Positions 54,527 to 61,782 of a stretch of 64,000 nucleotides of DNA are shown in pieces. The stretch's first letter is position 1. Each line of letters opens with the position of its first letter. A program made the translations under genes and the position numbers. The notes under the pieces were generated by a model. That model was given only the letters and a program-made list of their open reading frames with translations. It was not told the origin of the DNA and made no database searches. The DNA is from Mycobacterium sp. 155. GTDB lineage: Bacteria; Actinomycetota; Actinomycetes; Mycobacteriales; Mycobacteriaceae. Location: assembly GCF_000373905.1 (NCBI RefSeq), contig NZ_KB892705.1, positions 3,484,478-3,548,477 of the forward strand, in the 5' to 3' direction.

Positions 54527-54874
54527 GGCCCACGGAGACAAAAAAATAGGGCGGGTCCGGGAGGACATTTGGGGGCGTCTCAATCGGTCTCGCGCCGCCG
54601 GTCTTTCACCCCTTTGACCGACTCTTCGGATCAGTCACTCCCGAACCCGTCGTACGGTCGAGCCTACGCCTCAAGTACCCCTCAGACCAGAGGAAAATCG
54701 ACCGGAATTCACACGCAGCTTTGAAGGTGGCCCCGTGTTGCCGTCGGGTCGGGGGGTCAGACGGCAACACGGAGCTACCCGTGTATCGATGCCCTCGCAC
54801 AGGCCGTTACACACTTGCGAAAACAAACTTTTCGAATGTTCTTCGCCGAGCCCATCGAACCTGGTCAGGGGATG
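54527..54874. other. convergent intergenic region with long hairpin
   Basis: No gene is supported. A perfect 13-bp inverted repeat lies at 54733-54745 and 54760-54772 (arm ccgtgttgccgtc), with a 14-nt G-rich loop. A smaller one, CGAAAA / TTTTCG, lies at 54818-54834. Both could terminate transcription from the PLP-enzyme gene (plus) and fadA2 (minus). The long G/C arms without a T-run are also compatible with a structured RNA or mobile-element end. Confidence 0.5.
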
Positions 54875-56176
54875 TCAGGCCTCCAGAATGGCCGCAACAC
54901 CCTGGCCGCCGGCGGCACAAATCGAGATCAGACCGCGCACGGGCTGCCCGGTCTGCTGCTTCTTTTCAGCCAGCTGCTTGGCAAGTTGGGCGACGATACG
55001 CCCGCCGGTGGCGGCGAACGGGTGCCCGGCAGCCAGCGACGAACCGTTGACGTTGAGCTTGGACCGGTCGATGGTGCCCAGCGCGGTATCCAGGCCGAGG
55101 CGGCCCTTGCAATACTCGTCGGAATCCCAGGCCGCCAGGGTGGCCAGTACGACGGACGCGAACGCCTCGTGGATCTCGTAGAAATCGAAATCCTGCAGTG
55201 CCAGGCCGTTACGGGCCAGCAGGCGCGGCACAGCATAGGTGGGCGCCATCAGCAGGCCGTCGGGTCCGTTGACGTAGTCGACAGCCGCCATCTCACCGTC
55301 GACGAAGTAGGCCAGCGGCTCGTGGCCGTGAGCCTGTGCCCAATCATCGCTGGCCAGCAGCGCCACCGAGGCCCCGTCGGTGAGCGGGGTCGAGTTACCC
55401 GCGGTCATCGTGGCGTCGCCCAGCTTCACCCCGAACACCGGCTTGAGCTTGGCCAGCTTCTCCGGAGTCGAATCGGCACGCAGGTTGTTATCGCGGTACA
55501 GGCCGAGGAACGGCGTGACCAGGTCGTCGAAGAACCCGCTGTCGTAGGCGGCGGCCATGTTGCGGTGGCTGGCGGCGGCCAGTTCATCCTGGTCGACGCG
55601 CTTGATGCCCATTTCCTTGGCGGTCACCGCGGCGTGCTCACCCATCGATTTGCCGGTGCGCGGCTCGCTGTTGGCGGGAATCTCGACGCCGACAGCGGCC
55701 GGCAACTTGCCGACCAGTTTGAGCCGGTCGACGTTCGACTTGGCACGGCGCAGTCCGAGCAGAACCCGGCGCAGGTCGTCACCGAACGCGATCGGGGCGT
55801 CGGACGCGGTGTCCACGCCGCCGGTGGCCGCCGAATCGTACTGCCCCAGCGCGATGCTGTTGGCCGCGGCGATGGTCGCCTGCAGGCCCGTACCGCAGGC
55901 TTGCTGCACGTCGAACGCCGGCGTGTACGGCGACAGCGCGCTGCCCAGCACGCATTCGCGCATCAGGTTGAAGTCACGGCTGTGCTTGAGCACAGCCCCG
56001 CCGATCACCGCGCCGAGTCGCTCGCCGGCCAGGTCGAAACGGTCGATCAGCCCATCCAGGGCCGCGGTGAACATGTCCTGGTTGGAGGCGTTCGCGTAGG
56101 CACCGTCGGACCGCGCGAACGGGATCCTGTTGCCACCCAATACGGCAACGCGTCGCCGGGTCGTGTTGTTGGCCAT
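54875..56176 (-). CDS. fadA2: acetyl-CoA acetyltransferase / thiolase FadA2
   Basis: 433 aa. The ATG at 56176 follows ggaggg. Thiolase catalytic set: nucleophile Cys94 in [48 protein letters not shown] and the second Cys in [14 protein letters not shown]. Cleaves 3-ketoacyl-CoA with CoA. Member of the same block as M. tuberculosis Rv0243. Divergent from fabG4; a -10-like TAATAT (minus strand, 56212-56217) and the shared palindrome lie upstream. Confidence 0.94.
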   Translation of the reverse strand: MANNTTRRRVAVLGGNRIPFARSDGAYANASNQDMFTAALDGLIDRFDLAGERLGAVIGGAVLKHSRDFNLMRECVLGSALSPYTPAFDVQQACGTGLQATIAAANSIALGQYDSAATGGVDTASDAPIAFGDDLRRVLLGLRRAKSNVDRLKLVGKLPAAVGVEIPANSEPRTGKSMGEHAAVTAKEMGIKRVDQDELAAASHRNMAAAYDSGFFDDLVTPFLGLYRDNNLRADSTPEKLAKLKPVFGVKLGDATMTAGNSTPLTDGASVALLASDDWAQAHGHEPLAYFVDGEMAAVDYVNGPDGLLMAPTYAVPRLLARNGLALQDFDFYEIHEAFASVVLATLAAWDSDEYCKGRLGLDTALGTIDRSKLNVNGSSLAAGHPFAATGGRIVAQLAKQLAEKKQQTGQPVRGLISICAAGGQGVAAILEA

Positions 56177-56226
56177 CTGTTTGCCCTCCACTTTCGGGTT
56201 GTCCGGGGCCAATATTACCCACTGTT

Positions 56227-56242
56227 CTTACTCAGGAGTAAG
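56227..56242. promoter_or_regulatory. palindromic operator between fadA2 and fabG4
   Basis: CTTACTC-AG-GAGTAAG, perfect 7-bp arms. For fadA2 it covers the -35/spacer region behind the TAATAT -10. For fabG4 it overlaps the ribosome-site-like aggag, 10 nt before the ATG. A repressor here would control both genes. Shape and size suit a TetR-family dimer. A TetR gene lies about 3.3 kb downstream. Confidence 0.7.
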
Positions 56243-56251
56243 TTCGTGTGT

Positions 56252-57628
56252 ATGGCTACCGACCTGCTCTCTCAACTGGTGAACTCCGGGCCGGGATCCT
56301 TCCTGGCCAAGCAGCTGGGTGTACCCCAGCCCGAGGCCTTGCGCCGCTATCGGGCCGGGGATCCGCCGCTGGCCGGACCGCTGCTGATCGGCGGCTCCGC
56401 CGGCGGTGGCTCCGCCGGCGGTGGCCGCGTGGTTGAGCCCCTGCGCGCCGCCCTGGCCGAGGACTACGACATCGTCTCCAACAACATCGGCGGCCGCTGG
56501 GCCGACTCTTTCGGTGGCGTCGTTCTCGACGCCACCGGCATCACCGACGCCGCGGGCCTCAAAGAGCTATACAAGTTCTTCACCCCGGTGCTGCGCAACC
56601 TCGGCCTGTGCGCACGCATCGTCGTCGTCGGCACCACGCCGGAACAGGCCGCCAGCGTCCACGAGCACATCGCTCAGCGGGCACTGGAAGGCTTCACGCG
56701 GTCGCTGGGCAAGGAACTGCGCCGTGGCGCCACGATCGCTCTGGTGTACCTGGCAGCTGACGCCAGCCCCGCCGCGAGCGGTCTGGAGTCCACGATGCGG
56801 TTCATCCTGTCGGCGAAGTCCACCTACGTCGACGGGCAGGTGTTCCGGGTGGGCGCCGCCGATTCGACCGCGCCGGCCGACTGGGACAAGCCGTTGGACG
56901 GCAAGGTCGCCGTCGTGACGGGTGCGGCCCGGGGTATCGGCGCGACCATCGCCGAGGTGTTCGCACGCGACGGCGCTGCCGTGGTGGCGCTGGACGTACA
57001 GAGTGCCGCCGAGGATCTGGCGAAGGTCGCCGAAAAGGTCGGCGGGACGGCGCTGACCCTGGACGTCACCGCCGACGACGCCGTGGACAAGATCACCGCG
57101 CACGTCGCCGAACACCATGGCGGCAAGGTCGATGTGCTGGTCAACAACGCCGGCATCACCCGCGACAAGCTCCTGGCCAACATGGACGAGGACCGCTGGG
57201 ATTCCGTTATCGCCGTGAACCTACTTGCCCCGCAACGGCTCACCGAAGGTCTGGTGGCAGCAGGGGTGCTGGGAGAAGGCGGCCGAGTGATCGGCCTGTC
57301 ATCGATGGCCGGCATCGCCGGTAACCGCGGACAGACCAACTACGCGACCACCAAGGCCGGCATGATCGGGCTCACCGACGCACTGGCACCGGTGCTGGCC
57401 GAGAAGGGCATCACCATCAACGCGGTGGCCCCCGGATTCATCGAGACCAAGATGACCGAGGCGATTCCGCTCGCGACCCGCGAAGTGGGCCGGCGCCTCA
57501 ACTCACTGTTCCAGGGCGGCCAGCCCGTCGACGTCGCCGAGCTGATCGCCTACTTCGCCAACCCGGCGTCGAATGCCGTGACCGGCAACACGATCCGGGT
57601 GTGCGGCCAGGCCATGCTGGGGGCGTGA
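56252..57628 (+). CDS. fabG4: 3-oxoacyl-ACP/CoA reductase FabG4 (high molecular weight FabG)
   Basis: 458 aa from the ATG at 56252; the open frame to 54815 is antisense to fadA2 and rejected. Residues ~1-210 form the extra flavodoxin-like N-domain of HMwFabG. The catalytic SDR domain starts at ~215 with [40 protein letters not shown] and the Ser / Tyr364 / Lys368 set follow in [23 protein letters not shown](H)-dependent reduction of 3-ketoacyl-CoA. A Gly/Ser repeat ([13 protein letters not shown], ~50-62) is a flexible loop. Operon with htdX, 4 nt apart, as in M. tuberculosis Rv0242c-Rv0241c. Confidence 0.94.
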   Translation: MATDLLSQLVNSGPGSFLAKQLGVPQPEALRRYRAGDPPLAGPLLIGGSAGGGSAGGGRVVEPLRAALAEDYDIVSNNIGGRWADSFGGVVLDATGITDAAGLKELYKFFTPVLRNLGLCARIVVVGTTPEQAASVHEHIAQRALEGFTRSLGKELRRGATIALVYLAADASPAASGLESTMRFILSAKSTYVDGQVFRVGAADSTAPADWDKPLDGKVAVVTGAARGIGATIAEVFARDGAAVVALDVQSAAEDLAKVAEKVGGTALTLDVTADDAVDKITAHVAEHHGGKVDVLVNNAGITRDKLLANMDEDRWDSVIAVNLLAPQRLTEGLVAAGVLGEGGRVIGLSSMAGIAGNRGQTNYATTKAGMIGLTDALAPVLAEKGITINAVAPGFIETKMTEAIPLATREVGRRLNSLFQGGQPVDVAELIAYFANPASNAVTGNTIRVCGQAMLGA

Positions 57629-57632
57629 CCGC

Positions 57633-58457
57633 GTGAACAACATGCTCAGGGCCGTGGTGGGGGCGCTGCCGTTCGTCCCCCGCTCCGACACGCTGCCCAC
57701 CCGCGCGATCACCGTCGACGACCTGGCCATCGACCCGGCCAACGTCGCGGAGTACGCGCAGGTGACCGGGCTGCGGTTCGGCGACACCCTGCCACTGACC
57801 TACCCGTTCACGCTGACCTTTCCTACCGTGATGTCACTGGTCACCGGATTCGATTTCCCGTTCTCCGCAATGGGTTCGGTGCACACCGAGAATCACATCA
57901 CGCAGTACCGGCCAATCGCCGTCACCGACACCGTCAGTGCCACGGTCCACGCGGAGAACCTGCGCGAGCACCGGCGCGGATTGCTTGTCGATATCGTCAC
58001 CGATCTCAAGGTCGGCAACGACCTGGCCTGGCATCAGGTGACGACGTTCCTGCACCAGCAGCGCACCAGCCTGTCCGACGAACCCAAGCCGCCGCCGCAG
58101 AAGCAGCCCAAGCTCGGGCCGCCGAACGCGGTCCTGCGCATCACCCCGGGACAGATCCGCCACTACGCCGCCGTCAGCGGGGATCACAACCCGATCCACA
58201 CCAACCCGATCGCGGCCAAGTTGTTCGGTTTCCCCACCGTGATCGCCCACGGAATGTTCAGTGCCGCGGCAGTTCTGGCGAATATCGAGGGACAGCTGCC
58301 CGACGCGGTGAAGTATTCGGTGCGATTCGCCAAGCCGGTGATCCTGCCGGCCAACGCCGGGCTCTACGTGTCACGCGATGCCGATGGCTGGGAGCTGGTG
58401 CTACGCAACCTGTCGAAGGGCTACCCGCACCTCACGGGGACGGTGTCGGCCCTCTGA
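57633..58457 (+). CDS. htdX: 3-hydroxyacyl-thioester dehydratase HtdX
   Basis: 274 aa from GTG, 4 nt after fabG4. Double hot-dog dehydratase. The N-half carries LRFGDTLPLTYPFTLTFPTV; the C-half holds the MaoC hydratase-2 motif YAAVSGDHNPIHTNPIAAKL with the catalytic Asp and His, followed by FPTVIAHGMFSAAAVLANIE. Dehydrates 3-hydroxyacyl thioesters. With FadE5, FadA2 and FabG4 it completes a fatty-acid module. Confidence 0.92.
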   Translation: MNNMLRAVVGALPFVPRSDTLPTRAITVDDLAIDPANVAEYAQVTGLRFGDTLPLTYPFTLTFPTVMSLVTGFDFPFSAMGSVHTENHITQYRPIAVTDTVSATVHAENLREHRRGLLVDIVTDLKVGNDLAWHQVTTFLHQQRTSLSDEPKPPPQKQPKLGPPNAVLRITPGQIRHYAAVSGDHNPIHTNPIAAKLFGFPTVIAHGMFSAAAVLANIEGQLPDAVKYSVRFAKPVILPANAGLYVSRDADGWELVLRNLSKGYPHLTGTVSAL

Positions 58458-58493
58458 GTTCGTGACGCGGCAGTTTTTGTCTACAGTCTGGCG

Positions 58494-59582
58494 GTGACTT
58501 CCGCCAAAGTGCCCCCGGTAGGGCTGGTCCGCGCCGTCGACCGCATTCGTCATCATCTGCGCCTGTTGCATAGGCGGTCGGCGCCGCCACCGACTGTCCT
58601 GTTGGAGCTGATCCTCAACGCCTGGGTGGCCCAAGGCATCACCGCAGCTGTCCAGCTCGGTGTGGCCGACGCACTGGCCGGCGGCCCACTGCGGCCCGAG
58701 GAGCTGGCCCGCCGGGTCGGCGCCAACCCCGACACCCTCAACCGGCTGATGCGCGCGCTGGTCGGCGAGGGCATCTTTCGTCGCACCCGCGACGGACGTT
58801 ACGCGCTCAACGCACTGGCCAACCCGCTGCGGACCGATGCCCCGGTGTCGATCGCCGGAATGGCACGGTTCGTCGGCGCTCCGGAACACCGCGAACACTG
58901 GAGCCGCCTCGGCGAGGCCGTACGCACCGGCGAAGCTGTCATCCCCAAGATGCGTGGCATGCAGGCGTTCGAGTACCTCAACTCCGAGCCCGAACTCGGG
59001 GTGATCTTCAACGACGCCATGACCAGCATCTCAGAGCTCGCGATCGCTCCTGTGGTGGCAGCTTTCGACTTCACCCCGTTCGCCACCATCGCCGATGTCG
59101 GCGGCGGCCACGGCCGGCTGCTCTCGGCCATCCTGCAGGCAACGCCGGCGGCCCGCGGCATCCTGTACGACCTCCCAGAAGTGGTCACGGGTGCGCCAAA
59201 GTTGTTGGCGAAGTATGGAACTGAGGACCGGGTGGAGATCATCCCCGGGTCGTTCTTCGAGAGCGCACCCTCGGGCGCGGACCTCTACATCCTGAAGAAC
59301 ATCATTCACGACTGGCCCGACGAGCAGGCCGTGTCGATTCTGCGCAACATCCGCGCCGCCGCCGGCCCCGACACCACCCTGCTGCTGGTGGAAGCTGTTA
59401 TCCCCGAACATGATCGGGAATTCCTCGGCAAATGGATCGACATGGAGATGCTGATCGGAATCGCGGCCCGGGAGCGCACCGCGGCGGAGTACCGAAAGCT
59501 CTACCAGGAGGCCGGTTTCCGTCTCACGAACGTGGTGCCGACAGCGTCACCGTTCAGCCTGGTGCAGGGCCTCGTGGTCTGA
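58494..59582 (+). CDS. SAM-dependent O-methyltransferase family protein
   Basis: 362 aa from GTG. N-terminal winged-helix dimerisation domain (~20-110): LGVADALAGGPLRPEELARR, NPDTLNRLMRALVGEGIF. Catalytic Rossmann domain: IADVGGGHGRLLSAILQATP (SAM site), then DLPEVVTGAP, GSFFESAPSGADLYILKNII, HDWPDEQAVSILRNIRAAAG and a C-terminal AGFRLTNVVPTASPFSLVQG. This is the Methyltransf_2 (hydroxyindole/caffeate OMT-like) family; the HDWPDE His is the usual catalytic base. Substrate unknown. The 3' end overlaps the convergent TetR gene by 36 nt. From memory this gene is not in the M. tuberculosis block. Confidence 0.88.
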   Translation: MTSAKVPPVGLVRAVDRIRHHLRLLHRRSAPPPTVLLELILNAWVAQGITAAVQLGVADALAGGPLRPEELARRVGANPDTLNRLMRALVGEGIFRRTRDGRYALNALANPLRTDAPVSIAGMARFVGAPEHREHWSRLGEAVRTGEAVIPKMRGMQAFEYLNSEPELGVIFNDAMTSISELAIAPVVAAFDFTPFATIADVGGGHGRLLSAILQATPAARGILYDLPEVVTGAPKLLAKYGTEDRVEIIPGSFFESAPSGADLYILKNIIHDWPDEQAVSILRNIRAAAGPDTTLLLVEAVIPEHDREFLGKWIDMEMLIGIAARERTAAEYRKLYQEAGFRLTNVVPTASPFSLVQGLVV

Positions 59583-60179
59583 GGCCTCGGACGGCTTGCC
59601 CTTGAGGCCGCGCCAGAACAGGTTGATCATCAGCTCGGCGGCCTCGTCCACATCGGCATCGCCCGAGCTGACGCGCGTGGCGATGGCCTCGCCGGCACCC
59701 ACCAACGCCACCGCCATCATCTCGAAGTCGCTGTCCGGCGCAGGGTTACGCGTTCCCGTGCTGAGCAGCCTGGCCACCAGATCGATGATGCGTTCGCGGC
59801 CCTCCCGTACGGTGTGGGCGAACGCCTGCGAGCTGGTGGCCTGCGTGTAGAGCACCATCCACGACGCCCGATTGGCATCGATGTAGGTCAAGAATGCCAA
59901 TACCGCACTGCGCAGCAGGTCCTTGGGGCTCTGGGTGAAATCGATCTGCCCGCGCACCACGTCGACGAACCGGGTCAGCTCCCGGTTCAAGCAGGCTCCG
60001 AACAGCTCCTCTTTGGACCCGTAGTAGAGGTACAGCATCGGCTTGGAAATCGCGGCCTGCGCGGCGATCGCGTCCATGGACGTCTCGTGATAGCCGTTGA
60101 CCGAGAAGATCTGCACCGCGGCGTCGAGCATCTGCTGTTCTCGGACGGCACGCGGCAGCCGTTTGGTTCCACCTGCCAT
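59547..60179 (-). CDS. TetR-family transcriptional regulator (Rv0238-like)
   Basis: 210 aa, start ATG at 60179; a longer upstream frame is antisense to lpqI and rejected. The N-terminal HTH is clear: REQQMLDAAVQIFSVNGYHE, TSMDAIAAQAAISKPMLYLY, YGSKEELFGACL. The ligand domain is all-helical with no diagnostic motif. Likely represses lipid genes of the block. The palindromes at 56227-56242 and 50576-50593 are candidate targets. Its own upstream sequence has one half-site-like gtaact (60190-60195) but no palindrome. Confidence 0.9.
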   Translation of the reverse strand: MAGGTKRLPRAVREQQMLDAAVQIFSVNGYHETSMDAIAAQAAISKPMLYLYYGSKEELFGACLNRELTRFVDVVRGQIDFTQSPKDLLRSAVLAFLTYIDANRASWMVLYTQATSSQAFAHTVREGRERIIDLVARLLSTGTRNPAPDSDFEMMAVALVGAGEAIATRVSSGDADVDEAAELMINLFWRGLKGKPSEASDHEALHQAER

Positions 60180-60321
60180 CCGATCAGGGTAACTGTCAGG
60201 CCATACGCTCTGTGCGCCGTTGCTCCATCCCACGGCACAGCCGCGGCCTCCGACGCGATCCCCGACTCGCCGAGCAGGCGGTGTACCGCGTCGGCGGCAA
60301 CGTTCTGGAGATCGGTGGGGC

Positions 60322-61458
60322 TCAGCCCCCGCAGCGCACCGGGCCTTTGACCGCGGCGTTGCGCTGCAGCGATGCATTGATACTGTCCATCGACAGTTCG
60401 CCTGCCGCCACAGCCTTTTCGAGGCCATCCAACACCGAGGGCACTTCCTTGGTGGTGATCCACAGTGCGTTGTCGGCACCGGCCTGCAATGCCTTGAGCA
60501 CCGCCGCGGACACGCCGTAGCGTTCGTTGATCGCGGCCATGCTGGACAGGTCATCGGTGTAGACCAGCCCGTTGAACGGCGGGCCACCGTAATTGCCGGA
60601 CCGCAGCAGCTCGTAGGCCGGCGCGCTGAGGCTGGCCGGATCGGTTCCGGTCAGTCCCGGAACCTCCAGGTGCCCGACCATGACGGCAACCGGGGCCTCG
60701 GTGGTCAGCGTGCGATAGGGCACCAGATCGTTTTGCTGCAGGTCGGCCAGCGGAGGTGTCGTCACCGAATTGGTATGCGAGTCACCGGATCCGTGGCCGT
60801 GACCGGGAAAGTGCTTGAGTACCGGCAGAATTCCGGCATCGCGCAGGCCGCGGGCGTAGGCCCCGGCGTATTCGGTGACCTTGGCCGGGTCGTCACTGAA
60901 GGACCGGTCACCGATGACCGTGTCGTCCGGGGCGTCGGTGACGTCGACGACGGGGGCGAAGTCCACGGTGATACCCAGATCGTGCATCTTCTTGCCGCGC
61001 TCCAGCGCGATGCCGTACACCTCGTCGGAGGTCTGAGTCTGGGCCAGCACCCGCGGCGACGGCTGCTTGCCGATGATCGACGCGAGGCGCGACACCCGGC
61101 CGCCTTCCTCGTCGACGCTGACGGCGAGCGGCAACGGACCGGCCGCGGCTGCGATGTCTTTCAACGAACCGTCGGAAAGCATGGACAGGTCGGTCCAGCT
61201 GCCGATCATGATGCCGCCGACATGCTGTTCGGTCACGACTTGGCGGGCATCGTCGCCGTCGGTCACCCCGACGGTCAGCAACTGGGCCAGTTTGTCGCGG
61301 GTGGGCAGTGCCGTCAGATCGCAGCTCTGCGCGACCGGCGCTTTGGGCAGCGGCTTGCTGCTGCTCGCATGTTGGTGATCCGCTGGCGCCTGGGTCGATG
61401 GCGAACACGCCAGCAACAGTCCGGACAGCGCGACGAGCACACTCAGAACGCGGGGCAT
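60322..61458 (-). CDS. lpqI: LpqI, glycoside hydrolase family 3 lipoprotein
   Basis: 378 aa. Lipobox LSGLLLAC gives a lipid-anchored Cys18. GH3 beta-N-acetylglucosaminidase domain: VSVDEEGGRVSRL, VDFAPVVDVTD, the diagnostic KHFPGHGHGSGDSHTN (His/Asp general acid-base dyad) and the nucleophile Asp region VYTDDLSSMAAI. Releases GlcNAc from peptidoglycan fragments for recycling in the cell wall space. Matches M. tuberculosis Rv0237 in position. Confidence 0.93.
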   Translation of the reverse strand: MPRVLSVLVALSGLLLACSPSTQAPADHQHASSSKPLPKAPVAQSCDLTALPTRDKLAQLLTVGVTDGDDARQVVTEQHVGGIMIGSWTDLSMLSDGSLKDIAAAAGPLPLAVSVDEEGGRVSRLASIIGKQPSPRVLAQTQTSDEVYGIALERGKKMHDLGITVDFAPVVDVTDAPDDTVIGDRSFSDDPAKVTEYAGAYARGLRDAGILPVLKHFPGHGHGSGDSHTNSVTTPPLADLQQNDLVPYRTLTTEAPVAVMVGHLEVPGLTGTDPASLSAPAYELLRSGNYGGPPFNGLVYTDDLSSMAAINERYGVSAAVLKALQAGADNALWITTKEVPSVLDGLEKAVAAGELSMDSINASLQRNAAVKGPVRCGG

Positions 61459-61608
61459 GTGTCCTGAGGGTAGTCACAACGGCCGCCTCGAACCGACCTC
61501 GGGCTCGACACCGCCGGTATGCACAGGCCCGGCGCACCACCGAAGAGGACGACCGGGCCGATACGAAGCTGTCCTACCTGGTGTGAGGGGCCGTGCTAGG
61601 TTGGCCGG

Positions 61609-61782
61609 GTGAACCGGTTCGTCGTCCCTTCCGCCGCCAGCATTGTGGTCGGCCTGTTGTTGGGCGCGGCCGCCGTGTTCGGTGTGACGCTGATGGTGCA
61701 ACAGGACACGAAGCCTCCGCTGCAGGCGGGTGATCCGGCGTCGTCGGTGCTCAACCGGGTCGAGTACGGCGACCGTACTTAA
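61609..61782 (+). CDS. DUF2613 small membrane protein (Rv0236A-like)
   Basis: 57 aa from GTG: a single helix (SAASIVVGLLLGAAAVFGVT) and a soluble tail with DPASSVLNRVEYGDRT. Length and the tail match the DUF2613 family, which sits directly before aftD in mycobacteria (Rv0236A). Function unknown. The stop TAA at 61780-61782 is in the same frame as the aftD coding sequence that follows. Confidence 0.85.
   Translation: MNRFVVPSAASIVVGLLLGAAAVFGVTLMVQQDTKPPLQAGDPASSVLNRVEYGDRT

Noticed and set aside
54829..54844. SOS (LexA) box-like ttcgaatgttcttcg
   Set aside because: It departs from TCGAAC-N4-GTTCGA on both arms and no damage-response gene follows.
54815..56251. In-frame plus-strand extension of fabG4 giving a 937-aa ORF
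   Set aside because: It is antisense to fadA2 and has no protein-like composition. FabG4 homology starts at the ATG at 56252.
60220..61467. 415-aa plus-strand ORF opposite lpqI
   Set aside because: Antisense to the GH3 lipoprotein, with no domain signal.
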